Part shown: positions 1 through 8,506 of the stretch, in pieces | How positions within the stretch are numbered: the stretch's first letter is position 1 | How the letters are laid out: each line of letters opens with the position of its first letter | DNA from: Pseudomonas sp. LS.1a | GTDB taxonomy: Bacteria > Pseudomonadota > Gammaproteobacteria > Pseudomonadales > Pseudomonadaceae | Assembly (NCBI RefSeq): GCF_022533585.1 | Contig: NZ_CP092827.1 | Span: 4,861,001-4,925,000 of the forward strand | Direction: 5' to 3' | Length of the DNA: 64,000 nucleotides | Translations under genes and position numbers: made by a program | Notes under the pieces: generated by a model | Databases searched by the model: none | Told to the model about the DNA's origin: nothing | What the model saw: only the letters and a program-made list of their open reading frames with translations

Positions 1-145
1 GGTGGACCCGCGCATGCGCGACAACCCCGATATCTACCTCGACCAAGCCACTTATGCCCGGCTGATCCCGGGCCGCGATATCCCACAGGCCGACATGCGC
101 GCACGCATGCGCGTGTGGACACGTTTCAAGACTGCACAGGACTGA
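1..145 (+). CDS. Polyamine ABC transporter substrate-binding protein, C-terminal 47 residues (partial)
   Basis: An open frame enters from the left edge in the phase starting at base 2 and stops with TGA at 143-145, three bases before the next gene. The visible tail reads ...DPRMRDNPDIYLDQ... and ends RVWTRFKTAQD. This resembles the last part of PotF/SpuD-type periplasmic putrescine/spermidine-binding proteins, which end with a 'P..RDNP.IYP' segment and a '.R.WT..K' helix. The family assignment rests on this short tail only. Tight spacing to the following agmatine deiminase homologue suggests co-transcription and supports a polyamine role. Confidence 0.6.
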   Translation, partial: VDPRMRDNPDIYLDQATYARLIPGRDIPQADMRARMRVWTRFKTAQD

Positions 146-148
146 GCC

Positions 149-1246
149 ATGCCAAGCCGTAGAACCTTCCTGCAACTGTCGCTGGTCGCCAGCCTCGGCC
201 TGCCGCTGGGCCTGGCCCGTGCCGAAGAACCCGGACGCTGGTTCATGCCGGACGAAGGCGAGCCGCAGCAGCGCGCGTTCATCGCCTTTGGTGCCCAGGA
301 TGCGATCTGGGAGGATTTCACCGCCGATGTACGGGCCGCCCTCGGTCGCATCGCCCAGGCCATCGCGCGCTATCAGCCGGTGACAGTGTTCTGCCGGGCC
401 AGCGAGCGCAAGCTGGCCGAGCAGCACTGTGGCAGCCATCGCACACGTTTCGTCGAGTGCGAGCTGGACGACATCTGGATGCGCGACATCGGCGCCAACT
501 TCGTCGTCGATGATGACGGAGCCCTGGCGGCGGTAGACTTCAACTTCAATGGCTGGGGCAACAAGCAGCGTCACAGCAACGATGTCCAGTTGGCCAGACG
601 CGTCACCACGCTGGCCGGCGCCCGCTACCAGCGCAGCGCCCTGGTGGGTGAAGGCGGCGCCATCGAAGTGGACGGCCACGGCACCGGCATCATGACCGAG
701 AGCAGCTGGGTCAATGCCAACCGCAACAAAGGCTGGAGCAAGGCGCAGGTCGAGGCAGAGCTCAAGGAGCGCCTGGGGCTGAGCAAGATCATCTGGCTAC
801 CGGGCATCGCCAGCCAGGACATCACCGACGGGCACGTGGACTTCTATGCCCGCTTCGTGAGGCCAGGGGTGGTGATTGCCAACCTGGATAACGACCCGGA
901 CTCGTATGACTACGCCGTGACGCGCCAGCACCTGGAGATCCTCAAACGGGCCACCGATGCCGAGGGCCGCAAGTTGCAGGTGCATGTCGTGTCGCCGCCG
1001 CTGCACGGGCGGCGTAACAGGTTCAGCAAAGGCAATGACGACTTTGCCGCGGGGTACATCAATTACTTCGTGCTCAATGGCGCGATCATTGCGCCACAGT
1101 TTGGCGATGGGGCGGCGGACGAGAAAGCGCGGGGGCTGCTGACGGCGTTGTATCCGGGGCGGGATATCGTGCAGCTGGATATCGATGCCATTGCTGCCGG
1201 GGGTGGGGGGATTCACTGTGTGACCCATCAGTGCCCGGCGGTGTAG
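149..1246 (+). CDS. Agmatine deiminase / peptidylarginine-deiminase family protein with Tat signal
   Basis: The 365-residue protein belongs to the agmatine deiminase (PAD_porph) family, which hydrolyses agmatine to N-carbamoylputrescine and ammonia. Family marks are WMRDIGANFV near residue 110, the GEGGAIEVDGHGT block, GHVDFYARF with its His, and the C-terminal GGGGIHCVTHQ with the expected nucleophile at Cys357. The second block reads RDIGAN where RD.GP is usual. The N-terminus, SRRTFLQLS followed by a hydrophobic stretch and ARA before residue 26, is a typical twin-arginine signal, so the enzyme is probably periplasmic, unlike cytoplasmic AguA. It follows a polyamine-binding protein by 3 bp. 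Function by homology; substrate not proven. Confidence 0.82.
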   Translation: MPSRRTFLQLSLVASLGLPLGLARAEEPGRWFMPDEGEPQQRAFIAFGAQDAIWEDFTADVRAALGRIAQAIARYQPVTVFCRASERKLAEQHCGSHRTRFVECELDDIWMRDIGANFVVDDDGALAAVDFNFNGWGNKQRHSNDVQLARRVTTLAGARYQRSALVGEGGAIEVDGHGTGIMTESSWVNANRNKGWSKAQVEAELKERLGLSKIIWLPGIASQDITDGHVDFYARFVRPGVVIANLDNDPDSYDYAVTRQHLEILKRATDAEGRKLQVHVVSPPLHGRRNRFSKGNDDFAAGYINYFVLNGAIIAPQFGDGAADEKARGLLTALYPGRDIVQLDIDAIAAGGGGIHCVTHQCPAV

Positions 1247-1263
1247 CAGATGCTGCCTGTGCT

Positions 1264-1294
1264 GGCCTCTCGCGGGCAAGCCCGCGAAGAGGCC
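1264..1294. repeat. Single REP-type hairpin
   Basis: An inverted repeat (GGCCTCTcGCGGGC / GCCCGCGAAGAGGCC) lies just after the agmatine deiminase homologue and before the convergent cytochrome b gene. It has the core of the REP elements found throughout this window and may also act as a bidirectional transcript end. Confidence 0.7.
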
Positions 1295-1301
1295 GGCACT
1301 G

Positions 1302-1838
1302 TCAATCGCGGGGCTGCCGACGGCGCCCGGTGATCATCGACCACGGCAGGTTTTCCCGCATGCGCACGCTCTCGTAGATAGCGCCCAGCACATGCACGCA
1401 AACCAGCACCAGCACCGCGTTGGCCAACCAGCTGTGCAGGTCCAACGGCCAGTCGACACCAAACAGCGCGTCCACCTCCTGTGAGGCCCACCCGGTCAGG
1501 CCCAGACCGGCGATGCCGGTCATCATCAGCACCATCACCAGGGCGCCAATCGGCGAATGCCCCATGTGATGGTCAAGCTCCCCATGCAGCAGCGCCCGGG
1601 CATGCCCGACCAGGCTTGCCGGGGTTGGCCAGAAGTCGGCCCAGCGCGCGCTGCGTGGCCCGACAAAACCCCAGATCACACGCACCACCACAACGGCCAG
1701 TGCGTAATAGCCCAACCATTGGTGCCAGTCTTCTCCCGCTTCGTTGAAGAAGTAGTTGGCGAAAAACACCACGGCCATCGACAAGTGGCACAGCCGCAGT
1801 AGGGGATCCCACAGCTGCACCGTGCCGTCGCTGTTCAC
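1302..1838 (-). CDS. Cytochrome b561-family membrane protein
   Basis: The 178-residue protein has four hydrophobic segments (about residues 18-34, 44-62, 95-116 and 132-152), with His residues in or beside them (RLCHLS, DWHQWLGYY, DLHSW, VCVHVLG), as expected for a b-type cytochrome of the b561/Ni-Fe-hydrogenase cytochrome b family. The family binds two haems and passes electrons across the inner membrane. Its ATG overlaps the stop of the upstream PepSY gene (ATGA), so the two are translationally coupled. The redox partner is not visible; a link to the small exported PepSY protein is inferred. Confidence 0.85.
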   Translation of the reverse strand: MNSDGTVQLWDPLLRLCHLSMAVVFFANYFFNEAGEDWHQWLGYYALAVVVVRVIWGFVGPRSARWADFWPTPASLVGHARALLHGELDHHMGHSPIGALVMVLMMTGIAGLGLTGWASQEVDALFGVDWPLDLHSWLANAVLVLVCVHVLGAIYESVRMRENLPWSMITGRRRQPRD

Positions 1839-2101
1839 TCGTGGTACTCGCTCTTGACTGCCTTGCCAGTCACTGGGTCATGGTAGATCTCGACCTTCTT
1901 GCCATCCTTGTCGAAACCATAGATCTCGTAACAGTTGCCCTTGGTGACTTTGAACTTGTTGATCTTGTAGCCCTGCTCCTTGAGCTGCGCCTGGAATTTT
2001 TCCTGATCCTGCCAGGTGCTTTTGTCGGCGGTGGTGCATTCGGTGGCGGCGAATACTGTGCTGCTGCCAATCAAAAGGGTCAGCGCGATCAATGTACGCA
2101 T
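1835..2101 (-). CDS. PepSY domain-containing exported small protein
   Basis: The 88-residue protein starts at ATG 2101, preceded by GGAG about 8 bases upstream; a longer frame to 2158 lacks such a site. Residues 1-18 (MRTLIALTLLIGSSTVFA) form a Sec signal peptide. The mature part contains a PepSY-like fold pattern: a helix 'KFQAQLKEQGYKINKFKVTKG', then CYEIYGFDKDGKKVEIYHDPVTGKAV (quoted in short pieces of one motif). PepSY proteins beside b-type cytochromes are common in Pseudomonas. The biochemical role is unknown. Confidence 0.8.
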   Translation of the reverse strand: MRTLIALTLLIGSSTVFAATECTTADKSTWQDQEKFQAQLKEQGYKINKFKVTKGNCYEIYGFDKDGKKVEIYHDPVTGKAVKSEYHE

Positions 2102-2267
2102 GGGCGTGAACTCCATCCAGATGAATGTAGTAGCGCATCCCTTAGCATAGTTCTGCACGCCGCTTTACGCTCATTCATTTGCTTTGCACATCAATCGCAA
2201 AGAAAAACAAACTTAACAAATGAGCCAAAGCCACCGATGCTTGAGGCATTACGCCCATCGCACGGAG

Positions 2268-2275
2268 AACAACAA
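2268..2275 (+). promoter_or_regulatory. Crc/Hfq CA motif in the thiolase ribosome-binding region
   Basis: AACAACAA lies between the Shine-Dalgarno GGAGA (2264-2268) and the ATG at 2277. It fits the AAYAAYAA consensus at which Hfq with Crc blocks translation in Pseudomonas. The position is ideal for catabolite repression, but binding is inferred. Confidence 0.5.
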
Positions 2276-2276
2276 C

Positions 2277-3455
2277 ATGAACGACGTGGTCATCGTCGCT
2301 GCAACCCGTACCGCCATCGGCAGCTTCCAGGGCGCCTTGGCCACTGTGCCTGCAGTAGACCTCGGTGCCGCCGTGATCAAGCGCCTGCTGGAGCAGACCG
2401 GTCTGGCCCCGGCGCAGGTCGACGAAGTCATCCTCGGCCAGGTGCTTACCGCCGGCGCCGGGCAGAACCCGGCACGCCAGGCTGCGATCAAGGCCGGCCT
2501 GCCCTTCAGCGTACCGGCACTGACCCTGAACAAGGTCTGCGGCTCGGGCCTCAAGGCGCTACACCTGGCCGCTCAGGCCATCCGCTGCGGTGACGCCGAG
2601 GTGGTAATCGCCGGCGGCCAGGAGAACATGAGCCTTGCCCCCTACGTAATGCCCTCGGCCCGCACCGGCCAGCGCATGGGCCATGGCCAGCTGATCGACA
2701 GCATGATCACCGACGGCCTGTGGGATGCCTTCAACGACTATCACATGGGTATCACCGCCGAAAACCTGGTGGACCAGTACGGCCTCAGCCGGGAGCAGCA
2801 GGACGCCTTCGCCGCCGAGTCGCAGCGCAAGGCAGTGGCCGCGATAGAGGCCGGCCGCTTCGATGATGAAATCACCCCGATCGTGCTGCCGCAGAAAAAG
2901 GGAGAACCCAAAGTCTTCGCGCGGGACGAGCAGCCGCGTCCGGATACCACTGCCGAATCCCTGGGCAAACTGCGCCCGGCGTTCAAGAAGGACGGCAGCG
3001 TTACCGCCGGCAACGCCTCAAGCCTGAATGACGGCGCCGCCGCCGTGCTGCTGATGAGCGCCGCCAAGGCCAAGGCCCTGGGCCTGCCGGTGCTGGCCAG
3101 GATCGCGGCCTATGCCAGTGCCGGCGTAGACCCGGCGATCATGGGCATTGGCCCGGTTTCGGCCACCCAGCGCTGCCTGGACAAGGCCGGATGGCAACTG
3201 GCCGAGCTAGACCTGATCGAAGCCAACGAAGCCTTTGCCGCGCAGGCGTTGGCCGTGGGCAAGGCGCTGGAATGGGATGCCGCGCGGGTCAACGTGAATG
3301 GCGGGGCGATTGCCCTCGGCCACCCGATTGGTGCGTCCGGGTGCCGGGTGCTGGTGACCCTGCTGCACGAGATGATCAAGCGCGATGCCAGGAAAGGCCT
3401 GGCGACACTGTGCATTGGTGGCGGCCAAGGGGTAGCCTTGGCAATCGAGCGGTGA
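2277..3455 (+). CDS. Acetyl-CoA C-acetyltransferase (thiolase II)
   Basis: The 392-residue protein matches biosynthetic/degradative thiolases of the AtoB/PhbA type, which condense or cleave acetoacetyl-CoA. The acylated cysteine is Cys88 in [12 protein letters not shown]. The other catalytic blocks are [17 protein letters not shown] (His) and TLCIGGGQG (second Cys). ATG 2277 is chosen because GGAGA precedes it; a 19-codon upstream extension does not resemble the family. The gene stands alone and ends in a strong hairpin. A CA motif overlaps its translation start, which suggests Crc-controlled expression. Whether it serves fatty acid, ketone body or leucine breakdown cannot be read here. Confidence 0.92.
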   Translation: MNDVVIVAATRTAIGSFQGALATVPAVDLGAAVIKRLLEQTGLAPAQVDEVILGQVLTAGAGQNPARQAAIKAGLPFSVPALTLNKVCGSGLKALHLAAQAIRCGDAEVVIAGGQENMSLAPYVMPSARTGQRMGHGQLIDSMITDGLWDAFNDYHMGITAENLVDQYGLSREQQDAFAAESQRKAVAAIEAGRFDDEITPIVLPQKKGEPKVFARDEQPRPDTTAESLGKLRPAFKKDGSVTAGNASSLNDGAAAVLLMSAAKAKALGLPVLARIAAYASAGVDPAIMGIGPVSATQRCLDKAGWQLAELDLIEANEAFAAQALAVGKALEWDAARVNVNGGAIALGHPIGASGCRVLVTLLHEMIKRDARKGLATLCIGGGQGVALAIER

Positions 3456-3470
3456 TCTCGGATTGATATG

Positions 3471-3499
3471 AGCAGGCCCGCGAAGAGGCCGGGCCTGCT
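3471..3499. terminator. Hairpin between convergent thiolase and SDR genes
   Basis: AGCAGGCCCG and CGGGCCTGCT form a perfect 10-bp stem with a 9-base loop that contains the REP core CGAAGAGG. It lies between two converging genes and probably ends transcription from both sides. A strong T-run is absent. Confidence 0.6.
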
Positions 3500-3518
3500 T
3501 ACTGAGTAACCTCAGGCT

Positions 3519-4238
3519 TCAGAACCGCTCATCGGCAATAGCCGGTAGGGTCAGTTCGCGCACATAGCTCGCCGCCGACAACTCCAGCAGCGTGCGCACC
3601 ATCAGCACCACGTCATGCAGCGGTATCAGCCCCCCTTCCCCACGTGCTGCAGCCTCGGGCAACGGCACATCCAGGCCATCCTCGGTATTCAGGTAGCCCA
3701 GGTTCAGGCACGTCACCCCAAGCCCCTGCCCGCGATAACCTTCACGCAATGCCTCGGCGATGCCGCGCAGGGCGAATTTGGAGGCGGCGAAAGTCACTTC
3801 AGGGCGACCACTCTGGGGCAGGCCCGAGGTGGAACCGGTAAGGATGATCCGTGGTTTTCCGCTTTCGAGCAGCAACGGCAGCAAGCGCTTGATCAGCAGG
3901 ATGGTCGCGGTGATGTTGCAATCGACCATGCGCTGCAATTCCACATCACGATCATCGAGGAAGCTGTAGTGCGCCTCGAAGGCCTCCGCTTCCCACAGGC
4001 CGAGGTTATAAATGAGCGTATCCACGCCACCCTCGGCCAGCACGCGGAAAATTGCCTCGACGGCGGCGACCGGCTGGCCGAGATCGGCCTCGATCCACTG
4101 GGCCTGGACATCCTTGCCAACGCTCACTGCCGCTGGCTTGTTGCGCGACACACCAATCAAGGTGTCGCCCGGTTTACCCAAACCTTCCATGAACGCCTTG
4201 CCCAGGCCCTTGCTGGCGCCGACTACCAGAACTCGCAT
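3519..4238 (-). CDS. Short-chain dehydrogenase/reductase-like protein lacking the catalytic Tyr
   Basis: The 239-residue Rossmann protein starts at ATG 4238 behind AGGAAGTG. The nucleotide-binding motif is GASKGLGKAF near residue 7. The catalytic Ser block ILTGSTSGL is present, but the usual Y..SK motif reads F-A-A-S-K: the codon at 3789-3791 is TTC (Phe), while the Lys is kept. The protein is therefore an atypical SDR that may be a binding or regulatory protein, or use another acid. It lies downstream of metE in the same direction, separated by a REP pair. The substrate is unknown. Confidence 0.8.
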   Translation of the reverse strand: MRVLVVGASKGLGKAFMEGLGKPGDTLIGVSRNKPAAVSVGKDVQAQWIEADLGQPVAAVEAIFRVLAEGGVDTLIYNLGLWEAEAFEAHYSFLDDRDVELQRMVDCNITATILLIKRLLPLLLESGKPRIILTGSTSGLPQSGRPEVTFAASKFALRGIAEALREGYRGQGLGVTCLNLGYLNTEDGLDVPLPEAAARGEGGLIPLHDVVLMVRTLLELSAASYVRELTLPAIADERF

Positions 4239-4289
4239 CGCATCACTTCCTGTCGATTTGATTGAAGTCGGCATTCTAGGAGTTTGTAG

Positions 4290-4403
4290 TGCCTGTGTCG
4301 GCCTCTTCGCGGGTGAACCCGCTCCCACAGGCGCACCACTGCATTCAAGATATGCACGGTCCCTGTGGGAGCGGGTTTACCCGCGAAGAGGCCGGTACCG
4401 GCA
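4290..4403. repeat. REP pair (BIME) between metE and the SDR gene
   Basis: Two inverted REP units (GCGGGTGAACCCGCTCCCACAG and its mirror CTGTGGGAGCGGGTTTACCCGC) flank about 40 bases. The pair can fold into one large hairpin and probably marks the 3' end of metE mRNA. Confidence 0.9.
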
Positions 4404-4411
4404 GTAAATGA

Positions 4412-6703
4412 TCAGGCGGTAGCGCGCAACTCACGAGCAGCGGCAACCATATTGATCAGCGCGGCCTCGGTCTCCGGCCAGGCACGGGTCTTCAGCCCGC
4501 AATCCGGGTTGACCCACAGACGCTCGGCCGGGATACGCCGGGCAGCCTTGCGCAGCAGCTTGACCATCTCCTCACGGGTCGGCACCCGTGGCGAGTGAAT
4601 GTCATACACACCCGGGCCGATCTCGTTGGGGTAGGCAAAGCGCTCGAACGCCGCCAGCAACTCCATGTCCGACCGCGAGGTTTCGATGGTGATCACGTCG
4701 GCATCCATCGCCGCGATCGACTCGATCACGTCGTTGAACTCGCTGTAGCACATGTGGGTGTGGATCTGGGTTTCGTCACGCACCCCCGAGGCACACAGGC
4801 GGAAGGCCTCGGTGGCCCACTCCAGGTAGTGGGCCCAGGCACCGTGGCGCAGCGGCAGGCCTTCACGGAAAGCCGCTTCGTCGATCTGCACAATCCTGAT
4901 ACCCGCCGCTTCCAGATCGACCACTTCGTCACGGATTGCCAGAGCCAGCTGGCGCGCCTGCACTTCGCGGCTCACGTCTTCACGCGGGAACGACCACATC
5001 AGCATGGTCACCGGGCCGGTCAGCATGCCCTTCATCACCTTGCTGGTCAGGCCTTGGGCGTACTTGATCCATTCCACGGTCATGGCCTTCGGCCGACTCA
5101 GGTCACCAACGATTACCGCAGGCTTCACACAGCGCGAACCATAGCTCTGCACCCAGCCGAAGCGGGTGAATGCATAGCCATCGATCTGCTCGGCGAAGTA
5201 CTCGACCATGTCGTTGCGCTCGGCCTCACCGTGTACCAGCACATCCAGGCCCAGGTCCTCCTGGGTTTTCACCGCATGGCGGATCTCGCTGTGCATGGCC
5301 TCGACGTAATCGGCCTCGGTCAGCTTGCCCTGCCTGTAGGCCTGGCGTGCCAGGCGAATCGCCGAGGTCTGCGGGAACGAGCCGATGGTGGTGGTCGGGA
5401 ACGCCGGCAGGTCGAGCCCCGCACGTTGCTTGACGATACGTTGGGCAAACGCCGACTGACGCTGGCTGTCAGCGGGCTTGATGGCCGCCAGGCGGGCTTG
5501 CACGGCAGGCTTGTGAATACGCGGCGAAGCGGCGCGGCTGGCCTGCACGGCCTGGCTCTGCGCCAGTGCTGTGGTCACGTCGTCGGCTTGCGGAACATTG
5601 ATGGCCTTGGCCAGCAGCGCCACTTCCTGGCACTTCTGCACGGCAAAGGCCAGCCAGCTGTGCAGTTCGGCATCGAGCTGGTCCTCACGGGCCAGGTCCA
5701 CCGGGCTGTGCAGCAGCGAGCAGGACGGCGCCACCCACAGCCGCTCGCCCAGGCGCTCATGGGCATGGCGCAGTACCGCCAGCGCCTTTTCCAGGTCGCA
5801 GCGCCAGACGTTGCGGCCGTTGACCAGGCCCAGCGACAGCACCTTGTAGGCCGGCAGGCGATCGAGGATGGTCGGGTACTGCTCGGGCGCCCGTACCAGG
5901 TCAATGTGCAGGCCATCGACTGGCAGGTTGACGGCGAGGCCCAGGTTGTCTTCCAGGCCGCCGAAGTAGGTGGCGATCAGCTTTTTCAGTGGCGCCCGCT
6001 GAAGGATGTTGTAGACGCGCTCGTAAGCGTTCTTCCAGTCCTGAGGCAGGTCCAGGGCCAGGATCGGCTCATCGATCTGCACCCATTCCACACCTTGGGC
6101 AGCCAGGCGGTTGAGGATCTGGTCATACACTGGCAGCAGGCGGTCGAGCAGCTCCAGCTTGTCGAAATCGCCACCCTTGGCCTTGCCCAGCCACAGGTAG
6201 GTCAGCGGGCCGATTACTACCGGCTTGACCGCGTGGCCCAGGGCCTGGGCCTCTGCCACTTCTTCGAACAACTGCTCCCAGCTCAGGGCGAACTGCTGGT
6301 CGACGGTGAATTCGGGGACCAGGTAGTGGTAGTTGGTGTCGAACCACTTGGTCAATTCCTGGGCGTGTGCGCCACCGCAGCAACTGTCACCCACGGCGCC
6401 ACGGGCCATGGCGAACAGGGTCTGCAGGGTCGGCCTGGCAGTGTCCTGGCTGCGGAAACGCTGCGGAATCACGCCGAAGGTCAGCGAGTGGGTCAGCACC
6501 TGGTCGTACCAGGCGAAGTCGCCGACCGGCAGCAGTTCGATGCCGGCGTCTTTCTGCACCTGCCAGTGGCGGGCACGCAGCTCACGGCCGACGGCGCGCA
6601 GGCCGGCTTCGTCGAGTTCACCCTTCCAGTAGGCTTCCAGGGCCTTTTTCAGTTCGCGGTCGCGACCGATACGTGGAAAGCCCAGGTTGTGTGCCAGTGC
6701 CAT
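4412..6703 (-). CDS. metE: Cobalamin-independent methionine synthase
   Basis: The 763-residue enzyme transfers a methyl group from 5-methyltetrahydropteroyl-tri-glutamate to homocysteine without B12. It begins [13 protein letters not shown], the hallmark MetE start, at ATG 6703; the track frame to 6757 is not needed. The zinc and homocysteine site is visible in the C-terminal half: HTHMCYSEF, the [10 protein letters not shown] segment, and NPDCGLKTR. The length fits the family (E. coli 753). Two MetR-like palindromes lie 55-90 bp upstream. The divergent neighbour is an MTHFR-family gene, so the pair covers methyl supply and use. No metR gene is adjacent. Confidence 0.97.
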   Translation of the reverse strand: MALAHNLGFPRIGRDRELKKALEAYWKGELDEAGLRAVGRELRARHWQVQKDAGIELLPVGDFAWYDQVLTHSLTFGVIPQRFRSQDTARPTLQTLFAMARGAVGDSCCGGAHAQELTKWFDTNYHYLVPEFTVDQQFALSWEQLFEEVAEAQALGHAVKPVVIGPLTYLWLGKAKGGDFDKLELLDRLLPVYDQILNRLAAQGVEWVQIDEPILALDLPQDWKNAYERVYNILQRAPLKKLIATYFGGLEDNLGLAVNLPVDGLHIDLVRAPEQYPTILDRLPAYKVLSLGLVNGRNVWRCDLEKALAVLRHAHERLGERLWVAPSCSLLHSPVDLAREDQLDAELHSWLAFAVQKCQEVALLAKAINVPQADDVTTALAQSQAVQASRAASPRIHKPAVQARLAAIKPADSQRQSAFAQRIVKQRAGLDLPAFPTTTIGSFPQTSAIRLARQAYRQGKLTEADYVEAMHSEIRHAVKTQEDLGLDVLVHGEAERNDMVEYFAEQIDGYAFTRFGWVQSYGSRCVKPAVIVGDLSRPKAMTVEWIKYAQGLTSKVMKGMLTGPVTMLMWSFPREDVSREVQARQLALAIRDEVVDLEAAGIRIVQIDEAAFREGLPLRHGAWAHYLEWATEAFRLCASGVRDETQIHTHMCYSEFNDVIESIAAMDADVITIETSRSDMELLAAFERFAYPNEIGPGVYDIHSPRVPTREEMVKLLRKAARRIPAERLWVNPDCGLKTRAWPETEAALINMVAAARELRATA

Positions 6704-6758
6704 GTCTTGTCCCTCAGCATGCATAAATGAATGAGGGGATTTTCCGGATGCTTGCATC

Positions 6759-6792
6759 TTGAGACAAACTCATTAAATTTGAGATGAACTCA
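6759..6792. promoter_or_regulatory. Tandem MetR-like operators
   Basis: TTGAGACAAACTCA (6759-6772) and TTGAGATGAACTCA (6779-6792) are two copies of a TGAG-N5-CTCA palindrome spaced by 20 bp, i.e. two helical turns. The layout matches the MetR box TGAA-N5-TTCA, and the site lies between metE and the divergent MTHFR gene. Assignment to MetR is an inference. Confidence 0.55.
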
Positions 6793-6820
6793 AGATTTAC
6801 TCATGTTCATGTTGTTGTGC

Positions 6821-6915
6821 TGCCTGTACCGGCCCTTTCGCGGCTAAAGCCGCTCCCACCGGTACCGCGCCACCCTGTGGGAGCGGCTTTAGCCGCGAAA
6901 GGGCCGCTACAGGCA
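6821..6915. repeat. REP pair (BIME) in the metE-MTHFR intergenic region
   Basis: TGCCTGTACCGGCCCTTTCG and a mirrored copy ending AAAGGGCCGCTACAGGCA enclose GCGGCTTTAGCCGC-type arms. It sits between the MetR-like operators and the MTHFR start, so a transcript toward MTHFR starting at those boxes would carry this hairpin in its leader. Confidence 0.9.
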
Positions 6916-7018
6916 ACCTTGGATGTCTCATTCAGAGCACCACCCTGCGCATTCGGACATGACCTCACCCGCCTTCTGCCGCACAATGCCACCCTGACCA
7001 CACCAGGTACCCGGCCCC

Positions 7019-8506
7019 ATGAGCCTGCTGAAAACCGCGCTGCGCGAAAACACCTTCGTCTGCGTCATGGAGTTCGTCCCCAAAGCCTCCGCAGAACGCT
7101 TCGCCGCCATGGAGGCGATCCTGGCCCGTGCGCACCTGTGCGGCTGGCCAATGACCGTGGCCATTGGCGACCGCGTCGGCAGCCCGCTGGACATGTCGCC
7201 ACTGGACGCCCTCGCCTCGTTCAGCAACCCGGTACCCGCCCTGCCGCATTTCTCCGGCAAGGACCGCGAACGCCACCACCTGCTCGCCCAACTGCAACGC
7301 ATGGATGCCGCCGGCCTGGACCAGTTGTTGCTGCTCACCGGCGACCGCCTGCCCGGCCACCAGCCTGGCCAGCGCCCGGTGCGCTACCTGGAATCGGTCG
7401 CAGCCCTGCAGATCGCCCGCCAGGCCTGCCCGCACTGGCTGCTTGGCGCTGCGCTGAACCCGTTCAAGTACTGCGAGGAAGAAGGCGGTGCCCAATACTT
7501 CAAGGCCGAGAAAAAGCTGGCGGCAGGCGCCGACTTCCTCACCCTGCAACTGGGTTTCGATGCTGGCAAACACCAGGAAGCCATGCACTGGATGAGCCGC
7601 CAGGCCACGCCCAGGCCGATGCTGGCCTGCCTGATGAGCCTCACCCACGGGCGGGCGACGATGCTCGAGCACGTGGCGGGCGTGACCGTCACGCCGTCCA
7701 TGCGCGACATGCTCGAAGCGGAAGCGGCGCAGTCCAAGGCCTTTGCCCAGGCGCGCAGCATCGACCGCCTGGCCTTGCAGATCATCGGCGTGAAGCTGAT
7801 GGGCTATGCCGGCGTGCATCTGTCGGGGGTTCACGAACTCAAGCAACTGCTGGCCCTGGAAGCACGCATCGAGCACTGGCAGGCGCAAATCCACACGCTG
7901 GAACAATGGGCGCCGGCCTGGCATGCCAGCTGGCAGATGCCCGGTCTGCCGGCAGTCAGCTTCCACCCGCCACAGGCGAGCTGGCGCCAGGGCGAGTCAC
8001 GGGTCGATGCGTCGTTCAAAGAAAAAGCGCGCTATCACCTGATGCACGGCATGCATTCGCTGCTGTTCAGCCGCCGTAATGGCCTGAGCAAGGCATTTGG
8101 CTGGGCCGTGCGCCAGCCTTTGTGGACTACACGCCTTGGCGCGCGGGTGCTGCACAAGGTGGAACACGCGGTGAAGCACCCGCTGGTAGGCTGCGACACC
8201 TGCGGCCGTTGCCGCCTGGAGGACACCCTGTACATCTGCCCGGAAACCTGCCCCAAGGGCCTGGCCAATGGCCCCTGCGGCGGCACGGCGCTGAACCGCT
8301 GCGAGTTCGGCGACCGCGAGTGCATCCACAGCGCCAAGTACCGCACTGCCAAGGCGGTGCGGCAAACGGCGCTGCTGACCGAGCGCCTGATCCCGTGTAT
8401 CGAGCTGGAGACACGCCACCGCAGTTCATGGCCGCAGTGGTTCCAGGCCCAGACACCGCGTCAGCTCAGCCCGCAGCCAGCGCCTCGAACCCAGCCCGAA
8501 TCCTAG
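7019..8506 (+). CDS. Methylenetetrahydrofolate reductase-family protein with C-terminal Cys-rich MTHFR_C domain
   Basis: The 495-residue protein has an N-terminal TIM-barrel MTHFR domain (about residues 1-300; EFVPKA, LLLLTGDR, KKLAAGADFLTLQLGFD) that would reduce methylene-THF to methyl-THF with FAD. The C-terminal part (about 380-450) contains GCDTCGRCRLEDTLYICPETCPKGLANGPCGG with many Cys (quoted as a block of motifs CDTCGRCRL, CPETCPKGL, NGPCGG), then RCEFGDRECI. This is the MTHFR_C/MetV-like domain, which in other organisms is a separate partner subunit and may bind a metal or Fe-S cluster. It is divergent from metE and overlaps the convergent CobW gene by 41 bp at the 3' end. Confidence 0.85.
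   Translation: MSLLKTALRENTFVCVMEFVPKASAERFAAMEAILARAHLCGWPMTVAIGDRVGSPLDMSPLDALASFSNPVPALPHFSGKDRERHHLLAQLQRMDAAGLDQLLLLTGDRLPGHQPGQRPVRYLESVAALQIARQACPHWLLGAALNPFKYCEEEGGAQYFKAEKKLAAGADFLTLQLGFDAGKHQEAMHWMSRQATPRPMLACLMSLTHGRATMLEHVAGVTVTPSMRDMLEAEAAQSKAFAQARSIDRLALQIIGVKLMGYAGVHLSGVHELKQLLALEARIEHWQAQIHTLEQWAPAWHASWQMPGLPAVSFHPPQASWRQGESRVDASFKEKARYHLMHGMHSLLFSRRNGLSKAFGWAVRQPLWTTRLGARVLHKVEHAVKHPLVGCDTCGRCRLEDTLYICPETCPKGLANGPCGGTALNRCEFGDRECIHSAKYRTAKAVRQTALLTERLIPCIELETRHRSSWPQWFQAQTPRQLSPQPAPRTQPES

Noticed and set aside
4595..6730. 711-codon plus-strand open frame opposite metE
   Set aside because: It is the antisense of metE. High GC makes long stop-free frames; it has no family motif or ribosome site.
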